Assembly (NCBI GenBank): GCA_028532985.1
Contig: JANCIK010000011.1
Location: 310,001 to 374,000 of the forward strand
Direction: 5' to 3'
DNA: 64,000 nt
Source of the DNA: Stropharia rugosoannulata
Taxonomy: Eukaryota; Basidiomycota; Agaricomycetes; Agaricales; Strophariaceae
Shown here one piece after another: positions 47,121 through 58,391 of this stretch. The position numbers and the translations under genes are program-made. The notes beneath the pieces are model-generated. The model was not told the origin of the DNA and searched no databases. It worked only from the letters and a program-made list of their open reading frames with translations. Within the stretch, counting starts at the first letter, position 1, and the number at the start of each line of letters is the position of its first letter.

Positions 47121-48143
47121 ATGGAGCGAAGAAAAACAGACTACTCTTCTGTCTTCCCAACGATGAACACTATTCAGACGAACCTTCGCGCTGCTCCTTT
47201 CGCTCTCGCACCTTTAAATTCCCTGGATGGGATCGTCTTGAGTGTTTCACCCCTTCACTATGAACTAAATAGAAAGGATTTCAGCTCATTCATGCAACCT
47301 AACGGGCAGCTCGGATACTGCCTCGACCATAACGCGACCATGGCGCTTTGGTGGACTATACAACAACTTAGTGAAACTATCGAAGCTGCAGCTAGGCCAG
47401 AGGCCCTAACAGAGTTAAGCGCATATACCTCAGGATATTATGGAATACCTATGCGTCTTTTCGACAACCTTGGGTTGCCACCTCCAGACATTTTATTTGT
47501 CGCCTCACAGAACATGCACAGCGCGTTGTACTTGATAGGCCCAATCTCCACCATCGAAAATCTGTGGTACGATTTACAACAAGTTGCTCGAGATGCTACC
47601 ATGTGGATTCAGACTGCGCGAATTCGCTCCAGCTTCCTGCACAATGGAGGGGGTTGGTGTTGGAATACCAAGGAAGGGAGAGACGCATTGGATATTGAAC
47701 GTGATCAAGAACTTGAAGGTCAGAATTATATCAACAACGCCTACCTCACCACTAAATTCATCGCAGAACTGTCGAGAAATACAAAGAACATGAGTTTAAA
47801 CACTTCAACAGAGTCCCTGGACGGCCAAACATCAGACAGCGACGACTGCGACATGGACATCAGTAATAATTTTGCTCAGCAGCTTTGCAACAAACTTAAC
47901 GAGGTTTTCAATCACGATCGCTCTAAAAGCTCCGACTGCCGTGTCAACTCCTGTACGACGATTGTTTTGCACCCTAAGCTCTCTAAATTCATTAAGAACA
48001 ATCCAGGGTACGATGTATACGGGGGAGACGCGATCATAGACGACTTAGTCGACGAAGAACCACCGGTTTCTCCTCTAATGATCGACGATGTGGAGAACTT
48101 TGCACGAGAATTATTTAACGAAGAAGCCTTTACACATATTTAG
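47121..48143 (+). CDS. Extra ORF of the gypsy element, unknown function
   Basis: 340 intact codons starting 10 nt after the integrase stop and ending 20 nt before the polypurine tract, the place where errantiviruses carry env. It has no signal peptide or membrane span, so it is not an envelope by appearance. It begins MERRKTDYSSVFPTMNTIQ. The central part looks folded (GYCLDHNATMALWWTIQQL, ELSAYTSGYYGIPMRLFDNL, PDILFVASQNMHSALYLIG, WYDLQQVARDATMWIQTARI). The C-terminal third is acidic and serine-rich (SLDGQTSDSDDCDMDISN, DDLVDEEPPVSPLMIDD). I do not recognise a family. It has no stops although gag-pol has several; codon use looks like the rest of the element. Confidence 0.8.
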   Translation: MERRKTDYSSVFPTMNTIQTNLRAAPFALAPLNSLDGIVLSVSPLHYELNRKDFSSFMQPNGQLGYCLDHNATMALWWTIQQLSETIEAAARPEALTELSAYTSGYYGIPMRLFDNLGLPPPDILFVASQNMHSALYLIGPISTIENLWYDLQQVARDATMWIQTARIRSSFLHNGGGWCWNTKEGRDALDIERDQELEGQNYINNAYLTTKFIAELSRNTKNMSLNTSTESLDGQTSDSDDCDMDISNNFAQQLCNKLNEVFNHDRSKSSDCRVNSCTTIVLHPKLSKFIKNNPGYDVYGGDAIIDDLVDEEPPVSPLMIDDVENFARELFNEEAFTHI

Positions 48144-48175
48144 ACGTAGTATGTTCTCGAAGACTGGGGGGGGTA

Positions 48176-48955
48176 TGTTAGGGATTACTAGCCTTCTCAA
48201 ACAAAGAAACATTATTATAAATAAGAAACCTATTTATTATTTAAACACCTGAAACAGAAATAAGTGCCCACTATCTATTTATAAAAAAACCTGTGCTCAA
48301 AGGACATCACATATATGTTTGCAAAGAATAGCATTTAGGCTGTACATCTCAAACATGTTTTAAACACAAATACACAGCCTCATACTACTAGTATAAAAGC
48401 ACATTTCAGATGTATTAGAATACAACTTAATCTTATACCACCATCATCTCCTCCACTTGAGTGAGTCTCTGCCATTGCAGACAATCAGAACACTGAAATC
48501 ACTTATTCTAATACAGTAAAGTTCTGCTTGCACTAGCTAGTATTACTTTACAAGTCTATACTAACCCACTAACCTTAATAATTAACTAACAGGCTCTAAT
48601 AGTCGCGCTCTACCACCCAGTAAGCGCTCGTAACAAGTAACTACAGTACATAATTAGTTACACTCTTTGTATTCCGTGCCACAAGCCATAATACATAGTA
48701 AATCACGCTTAAGCGCCCGATAAGCGCCCAAGCTCGTAGCACGCCGTTCACGCTCTCGACAACGCGTACTCATCGTGCCACAATACATCCACATTACTCA
48801 CACATCTATTAAGCGCCCGTTAAGCGCTCGTGCTCGTTACACGCCTCATACACGTTAAGCGCCCGTTCAACGTCGTGCCACAATCCACGTACTATTAGTA
48901 TCTTCATTGGAAGACACCAACGTTAATTGTTCACTTAAATTCACGAACCATAACA
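48176..48955 (+). repeat. Gypsy right LTR
   Basis: 780 bp, the same length as the left LTR and read as identical to it. Confidence 0.95.
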
Positions 48956-48960
48956 GCCGC

Positions 48961-51900
48961 AGCCCGGATGTTTGCTCAGACCAAGACCATTGCCCCCGAT
49001 TCACTCATTTCACTCATTTCCGAGGAGTACGAGCGCCAGAAAACCCAGCGCAACAGGCGCTATGGTGGCTCGAAGTTGAAGGACAGTGACAAGGACGAGG
49101 CACTCGCTGTAGGTCACACGTCGAAGGGCGGCAAGGGCAAGGCAAAACTACCCCGTGGTGTATGCTGGAACTGCGGCGAGAAAGGTCACTACAAGGACAA
49201 GTGCCCCAAGCCCGCAAAAGACGACAAGGGCAAAGGGAGTTCCGCCAAGAAGACCACAGAAGCTGCAAATGCTGTAGCAGCTGGCGATTCCGATGCAGAC
49301 AGCGATTGTGTGCTGGCTGCAGATAGCGATGTCGAGGATTCCGACTCCGACTCTTGCTCTGTGGATCTTGCTTCTATTTCTGGCTCTGACTCTGATTCTG
49401 AGACTGACGACTCTGATTGCGAGAGCAGCGTGGCTAACACTAGCGACTGGTTCTCTGACGATGAGGATGGTGAGGTGGACGACATTGAGCACTGCTCCGA
49501 CGGCAGCTGGGACAGAATTTCTGATGGGGAAGACATGCAGTCAGCCAGTGATTCCGAGGACTCACTCTCCGAGGTTTTGGCTACTCACCCCACTTCGGAA
49601 ACCCCAGACGCTGCCTGCATAAACCTCATGGACTCTGGTACATCCCGACACATCTCCCCGTACCGTGATGACTTCGAAAACTTCCACGAAATCCCTCCGA
49701 AAGCCTTGCGCGCTGCAAACAAGGGCAACTTCAGTGCTACGGGCGTGGGAAGTATCACGATAGACATACCAAATGGGGTCGATATCACCAAACTCCGTCT
49801 TGACGAGGTCTTGTATTCTCTGGAGGCGGGCTACACTCTTGTGTCAGTTGGGAAGCTTGATGAGCTTGGGTTTACGCTCACATTTGGAAACGGGAAGTGT
49901 ACCATCACTGGGCCAGACGGCGAGCACATGGGACAGCTTCCGAAATCTTCAAAGGGCCTGTATCGCTTCATGATGGAAGGCGACATTGTAAATGCGGTGG
50001 ATACTATCACGTTGGATCAGTTTCACCGACGAATGGGCCATATCTCACCTGTGGTTGCACAACGGCTTGTTGCCAACAAGTTTGTGACTGGAGTTCGTCT
50101 TGAGGACACCCCAGCCGGCGAACCTTTCTTCTGCGAGTCCTGTGTGTACGCGAAGGCTACGAGAAAGCCTGTCTCTCGTGAGCGCGAGGGGGAGCGTGCG
50201 GCCGAATTTGGTGGCGAGATACACTCTGATCTCTGGGGACCAGCACCTATACGCACGAAGGGCGGAAAGCGTTATTACATCACCTACACGGATGACAAAA
50301 CTCGACTCACCAACATTGACTTCTTGAAGAAGAAATCGGAGACCTTCAACTCATACAAGGAGTACGAGGCCTGGGTGGACACACAGCATGGCGTGAAGAT
50401 CAAGATATTGCACTCTGATCGGGGCGGCGAGTACGAGGGGAAGGAATTCACACTTCATCTCAAGAAACGCGGCACGCATGCGAAGCGCACTGTTCACGAC
50501 ACCCCACAGCATAACGGCGTTGCGGAGCGGCGAAACCGAGTCATCATGGAGCGCGTGCACGCATTGTTGCATGCCAGCGGCCTTCCGAAATCTCTCTGGG
50601 CCGAGGCAGCGCGGCACGTAGTGTGGTTACTCAATCGCACTTCAACTAAGGCTGTTGACGGCAAGACGCCATACGAAGCTGCTTACGGAAAGAAGCCCGA
50701 CCTCAGCAAGGTTCGGGAATGGGGCGAGAAGGTCTGGGTACGGGTTGAGGGCGGTACAAAGCTGGGAGGACGGGTACGGCAGGGCAGGTGGATGGGCATT
50801 GATGAGAACTCGAAGGGCGTGAGGGTATACTGGCCGGAAAAGGGTACTGTCTCCGTGGAACAGAACGTCTACTACGACAAGACGGGAGCACTGTCAGCCC
50901 CTCATCTCGAGGGGGAGCCACATCAGCCGCCGATAATGCTCGAGATGGATGCTGACAAACATACCTCGAATCCGACAGCACCAGCTGCTTCCAGAGCATC
51001 CACGGCACCCCCAGATCACTCGACAAAGCTTGAGGAGCCTGCCGAGGACCCGAAGCGATCCAAACGCATTCGCAAACCGTCGCAGCGCGTACAGGATGTG
51101 CTTGAAGGGCGTGGTACCATGGGACAAGGGGCCGGGAAGCTAGTCGCAACGGGCATTCAATTACCATCTACGCCAGAGCAGGTCTCGAGTGTGAGCGCTG
51201 ACTCCAACGCTGCAGACTCCATGCCCATGACCGAGCTAGCTGAAGTCTCGATGGCCGTGGATTTCGTGGAGGAATATGCTATGGCGGCCGAGATCAGCGA
51301 GGTCGAGGCACTCGAGCCTACGTCACTTACCGATGCACAGGCGCGGCCGGATTGGCCACTGTGGGAGGCGGCTATTCAGGAGGAACTGTCGGCACTACGA
51401 ACTGCAGGAACATGGGAGCTAGTCAACGCACCCAAGAACGCCAACATTGTAGGCTCGAAGTGGGTTTTTCGGGCCAAGAAGGATGCGGCAGGGAATGTCG
51501 TGAGGTACAAGGCGCGTCTGGTCGCGCAGGGGTTCTCGCAGGTTCCAGGGGTCGATTATTTCGATACATTTGCGCCCGTGGCGCGTCTATCTTCTATCCG
51601 GACTGTCCTCGCAATTGCGGCTGCAGAGGACCACGAGATTCATCAAATCGACATTAAAGGGGCTTATTTAAATGGGGTACTCACCTCAGACGAAATCATA
51701 TACATGCAGCAGCCCCCCGGTTACCCATCCCCTTCGTCTTCTGGCATGGTTTGCAGGTTGAAGAAAACCCTATATGGCTTGAAGCAATCTGGGAGGAGGT
51801 GGTATCAGAGGCTGGTCGAGATCATGGTGAAGGAGCTAGGATTTACTAGGTGCGAGGTGGACCAGGCTGTGTTCTTCAGGAGACGTGGCGACGGAGACTT

Positions 51901-52882
51901 CATGGTGGTACTGGTGCATGTTGATGACTGTACCATTGTGGGATCAACAAACGATCTCATCACTGATTTCAAACTCAGCATCACGCGGCACGTGGACATC
52001 ACGGACTTGGGCGAAATTCACTGGATTTTGGGCATCGAGGTGCGCCGTGATCGAGAACAGCACTCCATACATCTCTCACAATGTTCCTACATTAACTCTA
52101 TACTCACGCGATATAATCTTGCGGATTTACGGCCCGTTTCCATCCCAATGGAAACAAATATTCATTTTTCGACTGCACAAAGCCCATCTACCACGGAAGA
52201 AATAGCAAAAATGCGGCACATGCCATACCACGAGGCTGTTGGATCTCTCATGTACGCAGCGCAGGGTACGCGCCCAGATATTGCTTATGCTGTTCAGACT
52301 GTCTCGAGATACTCACGCAATCCTGGCGAAGCGCATTGGACTGCTGTTAAGCGGATTTTTCGGTACTTAAAGGGGACTATTGATCTTTGGCTTACATACG
52401 GCTCTCAGGCGACAGAATTAACCGGTTACGCGGATGCCGATGGGAATATGGCCGAAGATAGGCACGCTATTTCTGGCTACGCATTTTTATTGCACGGCGG
52501 AGCTGTTTCTTGGTCCGCTAAACGCCAGGAAATTATTTCACTGTCAACCACGGAAAGCGAGTATGTTGCAGCAACATATGCGGCTAAGGAAGCACTTTGG
52601 CTTCGTTCCCTTATATCCCAAATTTACGACACATCTCTGGCAGCTACAACTCTATTTTCAGACAACCAATCAGCCATCGCTCTTACGAAAGATCATCAAT
52701 ATCACGCACGCACGAAACACATTGACATCCGCTTCCATTTTATCCGCTGGATCGTCGAGAACGGATCCCTTCGTCTTGTGTATTGTCCTACGGACGAGAT
52801 GGTTGCTGACACGCTTACTAAGGCACTGCCTTCCCCGAAAGTCAAACATTTCGCACGTGAGCTTGGGCTCGTGTCGATTTGA
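48961..52882 (+). CDS. Copia gag-pol, 3' fragment (zinc knuckle to RNase H)
   Basis: An uninterrupted frame continuing the gag at 39480 once the gypsy is removed (QLAAARMFAQTKT). Contents in order: CCHC knuckle CWNCGEKGHYKDKC; a long Asp/Ser-rich acidic stretch (about 49280-49600); protease MDSGTSRHISPY; GAG-pre-integrase HRRMGHIS and CESCVYAKAT; integrase HSDLWGPAPI, HSDRGGEYEG and NGVAERRNRVIMERV; reverse transcriptase QIDIKGAYLNG and VHVDDCTIVG (usual YVDD changed to HVDD); RNase H GYADADGNMAEDRHAISGY and KHIDIRFHFIR. Ends TGA at 52882. As it stands it would need expression from within the gypsy insertion, so it is separated from its own gag and promoter. Confidence 0.95.
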
Positions 52883-52889
52883 GGGGGAG

Positions 52890-53315
52890 TGTTGGATTTC
52901 CGAGAGGCAAGGACAAATAACGACACGAGGATTGCCGCCGCCACGCGGAGTTCTTTCTGTGTCAAATGTATATTTTTAGCACTCTCGTTACCTATGCAAT
53001 TGCTAGCTTCGATTACTAGCTATTTAACTACACGTTCATACGTACTTAAAAACCTTTTACTCTTCATGTTTCTTACTACTTGTGAATGCTCTTCTCAAGC
53101 TCTTATTCTTCTCATTTTCAGTATATAATGTTGTGTACAAATCTGCTACACCTCAGTCGTTTGCACCCTCTTCGAGGCAACGAGCTGAGGTGAGCACAAG
53201 TTCTTTTACTCATATTTATGTACTCGTATTTACATGACTTTGTAGGCTATTCTTACAGGTAAATACATAGTCGTTTGCACCCTCTTCGAGGCAACGAGCT
53301 GAGGCTATTCTTACA
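52890..53315 (+). repeat. Copia right LTR with intron-like insertion and terminal duplication
   Basis: It matches the left LTR up to CGAGCTGAG, then has 56 bases (53190-53245) beginning GTGAGC and ending TGTAG. The expected GCTATTCTTACA follows, then GGTAAATACATAG, then a second copy of the last 45 LTR bases (53271-53315) before the CCTCC duplication. Confidence 0.9.
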
Positions 53316-53320
53316 CCTCC
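53316..53320. repeat. Target-site duplication of copia (CCTCC), right
   Basis: Matches 38482-38486. Confidence 0.85.
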
Positions 53321-56300
53321 CTCACCTTGCCTGTTCGCAGCTCACCCCTCCTGAATATATCCTGCTCTGCACAATGCCTGTCGCCTCCCGCCATGCACCC
53401 CACCTTGCAGCGACCCTCATCGCGCTGTTCCGCTCCGTCGGTGGCTGTGTGCATTGGTCCCACGCCTGATGACCACTGTGACGCTGCCCCGTCTCTTTCT
53501 CCTCCCTTCCTCATTTTTCTGGATATCCATCCCGCCCTGCTGTCCCCCGCCTACGCTTCTGCAACGTCTGCTTCGTCGACCACTTCCGTTACAAGTTCTC
53601 ACCCCCAGGCTATGTTGGTCGGCCTGCCTCTATATGTCTGCCTGTCGCGGCCTTCTCCTCTCCCCAGCCCTCCTCCTGCTTGTCTCGGGCTTCAACCCGG
53701 GACCCAATTGCTATCCTGTCTGGACAGAAATTAATCCCTAACAAGGACAAGCCTGGGAACGTGTTGAGCGTGGACCTTAAGGAAGGCGAGCACAGTAAGC
53801 GATAGCACGGACATGGCCCCTAAGGCATACAAAGTTGAGAAGATAAACCCATAAATGTGCGAGCATTGAAGTTATTTAATTCTGTATATACACCTCTCGC
53901 GTCTGGGAGAACAGTGCGTCTGCCAGTTTTAATGGCACCTGCTTTGCACCAGACGAGATCCGGTGAATGGGGCTTCAGGTATGTTATATGTCTAGATTCA
54001 TGGAGACAAACTTACCTTATCCTTCACTGCAGCACCCCTACTCACGTCCCCGAAACTTTGCTACCCGTATATGCACTGTTTACATGCTAGAGAAGGCATA
54101 CTTAGTACGGGTCAGCAGGGCTACTTGTTTATTGGTGTATGACCATTCGCCATTCTGCAGGGACTACCAACACTACTGCGCACACAGGAAGAAAGATCTG
54201 TAGAAAAGATGTAAATTAGTTAGTATTTAGTCACAATAAATACAAATTACTTGCCCATATGCTCACATTTCAAACGGAGAGAAACAGCTTTCAGACTTCG
54301 AAGGTATGTTAGCTGGAAGTACCTGTAGTACTTGACTGGCCAAGTGACCTTCTTGTTGTTTAGGTACATGATCAGGTGTCGCTGCTCTCGACGGCACTCA
54401 TTGGCCTAATAATTGACGTAAGTTAGCTAGTTGATAGTCATTGTTAATACAAAATACTTACCTACATGAGTACAGAAGTTGTTGCGGACCTTTATGTATC
54501 ACCCGTATTACCGTATATAGAGCACAAGCAATAAAAATTTATCTTCTACTTAAAATTGTGGGATACATGTAGCGACGTGACCGGCCTAGACACAATCATA
54601 GATTCCAGTCCTCTTGCATTGCCCGCGGATGTTACTGATCTTCTTGCCCGGACATATCAAACTGGACTTGTGAGATGATCTTCCTCGTTGAAGCATTTAA
54701 TTCCACCTACACAGTGCTTCGTCTTCCAGCGCTCTAATGGTGGTTTCTCCTCCAGGTTCCCAAAAACAGGCGTCAGTGTGAGGCGTAGAGTAAAGTACTA
54801 AAGCTCTGATCTTAGCGCTTACCTCCGCCCAAAGCCAAACACATAATCGACATGGTCGTTATTAAAAGCACTGTCCTCGTCAACAGATTCCAGCCGTTAC
54901 CCAGCTGCAAATTCACTGCCTCAGCTCTCATCCACAACCCTGCGTCCAGTTCACCAGGTGAACTGGACACAACTTCACCCTATACAGCACACGACTCCTT
55001 AGCTCGACAACTGGTGGTATACAATTGTTACTCCCATCTGCTCCCCTCCGAATCATCACATATCCGGCTGAAGCACTACTTGCAGACTCGCACCGCCGTT
55101 GTCAGGAGAGGCACTCTCTGAGATGACGGGTAGGTAGCGCAAGAGCAAGGCATGTACAACGCGGGATGTGCAGGAAGAGGAGAGCGACTCGGGGTAGACA
55201 TGGGTGCGGAGATGCGGGTTGGTGGTTATGGTACTGTTAGAGTACGGGTTCAAAATACCAATATATTCCTTTAATTTCTAAATACACTAATCCTTACCGC
55301 TATACCAATATAGAACTTAAGTCGATCACTACGAGATACCTCAGCAGCTGACACAATAGGTAATCCTTTTGTGTCTTAAGACTTACGTTCTATTGTACAG
55401 CTAATTGAACTTAGGTTCACGCAGGTTGAGTATTAAAAGTGGATGCCCCTTGTTCTGAGGGGCCTCCTCCTTATATACATTCTTGACAATTTTATCTAGT
55501 ACATTCTGAAGAGTTCTTTATCTATCTAGGACTATGTATGTGGATACGGGCTCCTCAAGGCTAATCCCGTCGATACTTCTTAGCTAAAAATAACTACTGC
55601 GTATCTACGCCGTTGAGTCTCTAGCTTAGATACTAATATACATAACAGGTACCCGGATAGGGGACACAACATGCCCATGAGGATAGAGGGCGGGCAGGGG
55701 ACGCACAGAAAACAAGGAGGAAGGGGTAGTCGTAGGTACTGAAAGGCGGGATCATGGACGGAGAGGGATGGACGCGGGGGGGCAAATTGAGGAGAAGGGG
55801 AGAATGTCATAGTTTATGTGACAGGATTCACAAGACTGGACAAACACACCAATAAAACGACTGAAGGTAACGGCCATCGCAACACCATCGTCCACGTTGC
55901 ATGAACAGACTCACTGTACTATAGAAATATTCCCTTTGGCTGTTGCACGCCTTCGCGTCATTGCCTCGGTGCGGACATCTGGGGAGGGACGGACAGGGAG
56001 AGGGTGCAGGCACGGAGCCAGCCCTCCTACGTGAAGTTAAGCCGCGAAAAGACTCTGTCAGTGTGTGATAAGTTAGATGGGGTATGGCTCAAAAGACCAG
56101 CTGAGAATACATGCAAGATCATACACGGCCGGACAGGTCGACGAAACCACGCGCTCTACTGTCCAATGTAATAAGACGATCTATGCTCAAAGTCGCATAG
56201 AGTGCAAGGGAATAGCTAATTATTCCCATCACCCAGAACGTAAGAGTGACGAGCAGAGTGCGAATCGTAGTGGAGAACTCTCTTGTTGCTTGTGCGCGTC

Positions 56301-57122
56301 CCAGTTCGGGTGTGTAAGCGGAGTGGGGGCGAGGCCGGAGTGTACAGTGCCGGGGCGAGGGAGGAGAAGGGCACAACCAATGCAGTTTGCGTGTTGGCAG
56401 GTATTGACACGCGCGGATGGCCTCACGGCGGGGACTCAGGAGGAACGACATGGGGGACGCCTGTGCAGATGGAGGGAGGGCAGGGGCCGCGGGCAAACAG
56501 AAAGAACTCGGTGAGTACAGGGCAAGTCAGGTGGTCTTGAGTGCGGCGCCTCGCAGGAGCAATTGAGAGGGTGGCAGATCCAAATGCAGCGAAGAACCAC
56601 AGCTCCATTGAATGTCACAGGACAAGTACATAAAGGGAGGGGTCGACGACATGAAACGCAGTACGCGGGATAGACGGGACTGGCCGTGACGACGTGACTC
56701 GCCTCGACGGCACATGACATGACAAGAACATGACCAGTATGTCACCCTTGCGCACCGTCCGGCGCAAGTCTGGCGTCTGCAATTTCCAGAGTGCGCATAC
56801 AGTGTTCTCGGAGTCACTCCCCACGGAGTCGATGAGTGCAGAGCTCAACGTAACAGCGTCGTATCAGTATCACTGATGCATTGTATCGGGCCTTGTCTAG
56901 GGTCTTTCCTACCTACCCATACCGTAACCCAGAAGTGTCGTCTTGTTTCTGAGTCGACTGGTTAGCATCCCTGTATACGTAAAATATGCTTCAAGCCCAG
57001 GCATACAAAGACTATGATCAGATATTGTTAAATAATATTGTAAAATAATACAGCTTTCTATCGAGACTAATGTACACTCGTATACCGTAAATATTTGTTT
57101 CTGACTCGATATATCTCGTCAA
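53321..57122. other. Gene-poor stretch
   Basis: 53321-53740 is pyrimidine-rich, resembling 1050-2400. A 10-bp perfect inverted repeat (CCAGTTCACC with a one-base centre) lies near 54948-54968. Two G-rich blocks near 55680 and 56465 share GAGGGCGGGCAGGGG-like sequence. A minus-strand ORF at 56119-56496 contains one plausible membrane span (LLVTLTFWVMGIISYSLALY), and an 89-codon plus ORF lies at 54852-55121; neither has family support. Confidence 0.4.
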
Positions 57123-58391
57123 TTAGACCTTTGTCTCCGCATAGCCAATTGCTCTTGCACTTGCACTACCTGAGAGGTTTTGTGAGGTCGTCTCCGAGAA
57201 GGCTCCCCCATTAAACTCCAAGTCGCTTATGTGTGGTGCTCTACCAGCAACATCTGGATTCCGAGTAGCAAGGGCTACTCGGGCAACCATGATCGTTGGG
57301 GCAGCTCCCTAATAAGACAAATCAATAAACATATTTGGAGTAGTCACGGGTGTTGAAAAATACACATACTGCGGTTATTGAAAACAAAGGGGTTGTAAAT
57401 TCCTCCAAGTCAGTAATAATAGTTTCGCTGGACATGGAGGCAGGTACAATGCCTTGAATTGTGTAGAAGAGCGAGACTAAAGTATAGGCAACTGCTGATT
57501 GTACAATGGCGTCTAGAATAGTAAAAAATGTACGCCTCTGCAGATTTGTCTTGGTACCTTGCGATACGGAGTAGATACGGTACGCAATAAATGAGGAGGT
57601 TAGCAGGGTAGAACCAACAGACATGAATATCGCTGAGGATAGAAGATGGTTAAGGAGAGCCGCAACTTTTGGTGCTGGTCTGAGGTTATTTATACAGGCG
57701 ATGATTATGGCGGAAAGATTTAATGCTACAGCATATGTAAATAAAAAAGAGACTGACACGAATAAATGACACTTGCCTACTTCTGCCAGTATAAATGTCA
57801 GGGGCAATGCAATAGAGCGGATAGACTGCCCCCATACATGGTAACAGCGCCAGGTCTGACAACAATAAGCATGCAATAAATGTGAAATAATACATCACAT
57901 ACCAGTAGGCCATCTGCAAGAGTTAAGAGTACGAGGGTACCACAGTCGTTAACCAAAACAGCCCAGCTTATTGCAAGATCCTTGTTTATGGTGACAAATA
58001 CCCCGTCAATTGACACGCCAATTGACGCCAGAAAGGCGTGCCGCGTGGTGATCCATTCAGTTGTAGTCAGCACAATGTTAACAGCAAATAACACTGTGAT
58101 TGTCGCAAGTATGGTCATGTTTCCCCTTGATACGCCCTTTCTGTTCACTATCTAATATTTGGAATAAAATTCAAGGGTTTCATAAGGAAGACTCACAATA
58201 AATATACATTGTATATACGTAAATCATGGAATACATCCCTATTCAGCAAGTCGGAATTTGTTAATAAAACACGAACACCGATTAAATGTACCGAATAATA
58301 GCATGTTAAACATTGCAGCATTAAAAGCTGTTGCTACAAGACTGTACTCCATTGAATGTGAGGGAAGTCCGGAACTATTGGAGGACGACAT
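57123..58391 (-). CDS. Seven-TM membrane protein, GAAPT-tail family (paralogue 2)
   Basis: Exons 58391-58292, 58238-58197, 58147-57903, 57855-57777, 57725-57370 and 57308-57123 total 1008 nt, or 335 residues without stops. Exon lengths are 100, 42, 245, 79, 356 and 186 against 100, 42, 239, 79, 359 and 168 in the gene at 7920-9179, with identical phases. The fourth intron (57776-57726) uses a GC donor (GCAAGT...GTAG), which alone keeps the frame. The protein begins MSSSNSSGLPSHS, has about seven hydrophobic segments (VLFAVNIVLTTTEWI, SIALPLTFILAEV, LLTSSFIAYRIYSV) and ends GAAPTIMVARVALATRNPD and DLEFNGGAF. The function is unknown; this is an Agaricomycete-specific family as far as I know. 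Confidence 0.87.

Larger units (their letters stand above)
39481..48955 (+). mobile_element. Ty3/gypsy chromodomain retrotransposon, 9475 bp, with an extra 3' ORF
   Basis: It has two 780-bp LTRs (TGTTAGGGATTACTAGCC ... ACCATAACA), which I found identical on reading, and a GCCGC duplication. Internal order: gag with zinc knuckle, protease, reverse transcriptase, RNase H, integrase, chromodomain, then an unrelated 340-codon ORF and a G-rich polypurine tract at 48166-48173. Domain order with integrase after reverse transcriptase is Ty3/gypsy, and the chromodomain places it among chromoviruses. Three in-frame TGA codons and one frameshift disable gag-pol despite the apparent youth. Confidence 0.95.
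38487..53315 (+). mobile_element. Ty1/copia LTR retrotransposon split by a gypsy insertion
   Basis: The LTRs begin TGTTGGATTTCCGAGAGGC and end CTATTCTTACA (38487-38798 and 52890-53315), with a 5-bp duplication CCTCC outside. After the left LTR comes GGTTATGAGCCC, a typical copia-like primer-binding stretch. A polypurine tract (GAGGGGGAG) lies just before the right LTR. The order gag, zinc knuckle, protease, integrase, reverse transcriptase, RNase H is diagnostic of copia. Removing 39481-48955 and one GCCGC leaves the gag-pol frame continuous. Outside the right-LTR insertion the LTRs differ visibly at one base (about 38637 A versus G), so insertion was recent. Confidence 0.95.

Noticed and set aside
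47121..48143. Envelope gene of the gypsy element
   Set aside because: Position fits, but there is no signal peptide, no membrane anchor and no fusion-peptide-like segment.
53590..53740. Start of a non-LTR retrotransposon (SGFNPGPN motif)
   Set aside because: One short motif only; no endonuclease or reverse transcriptase domain follows.
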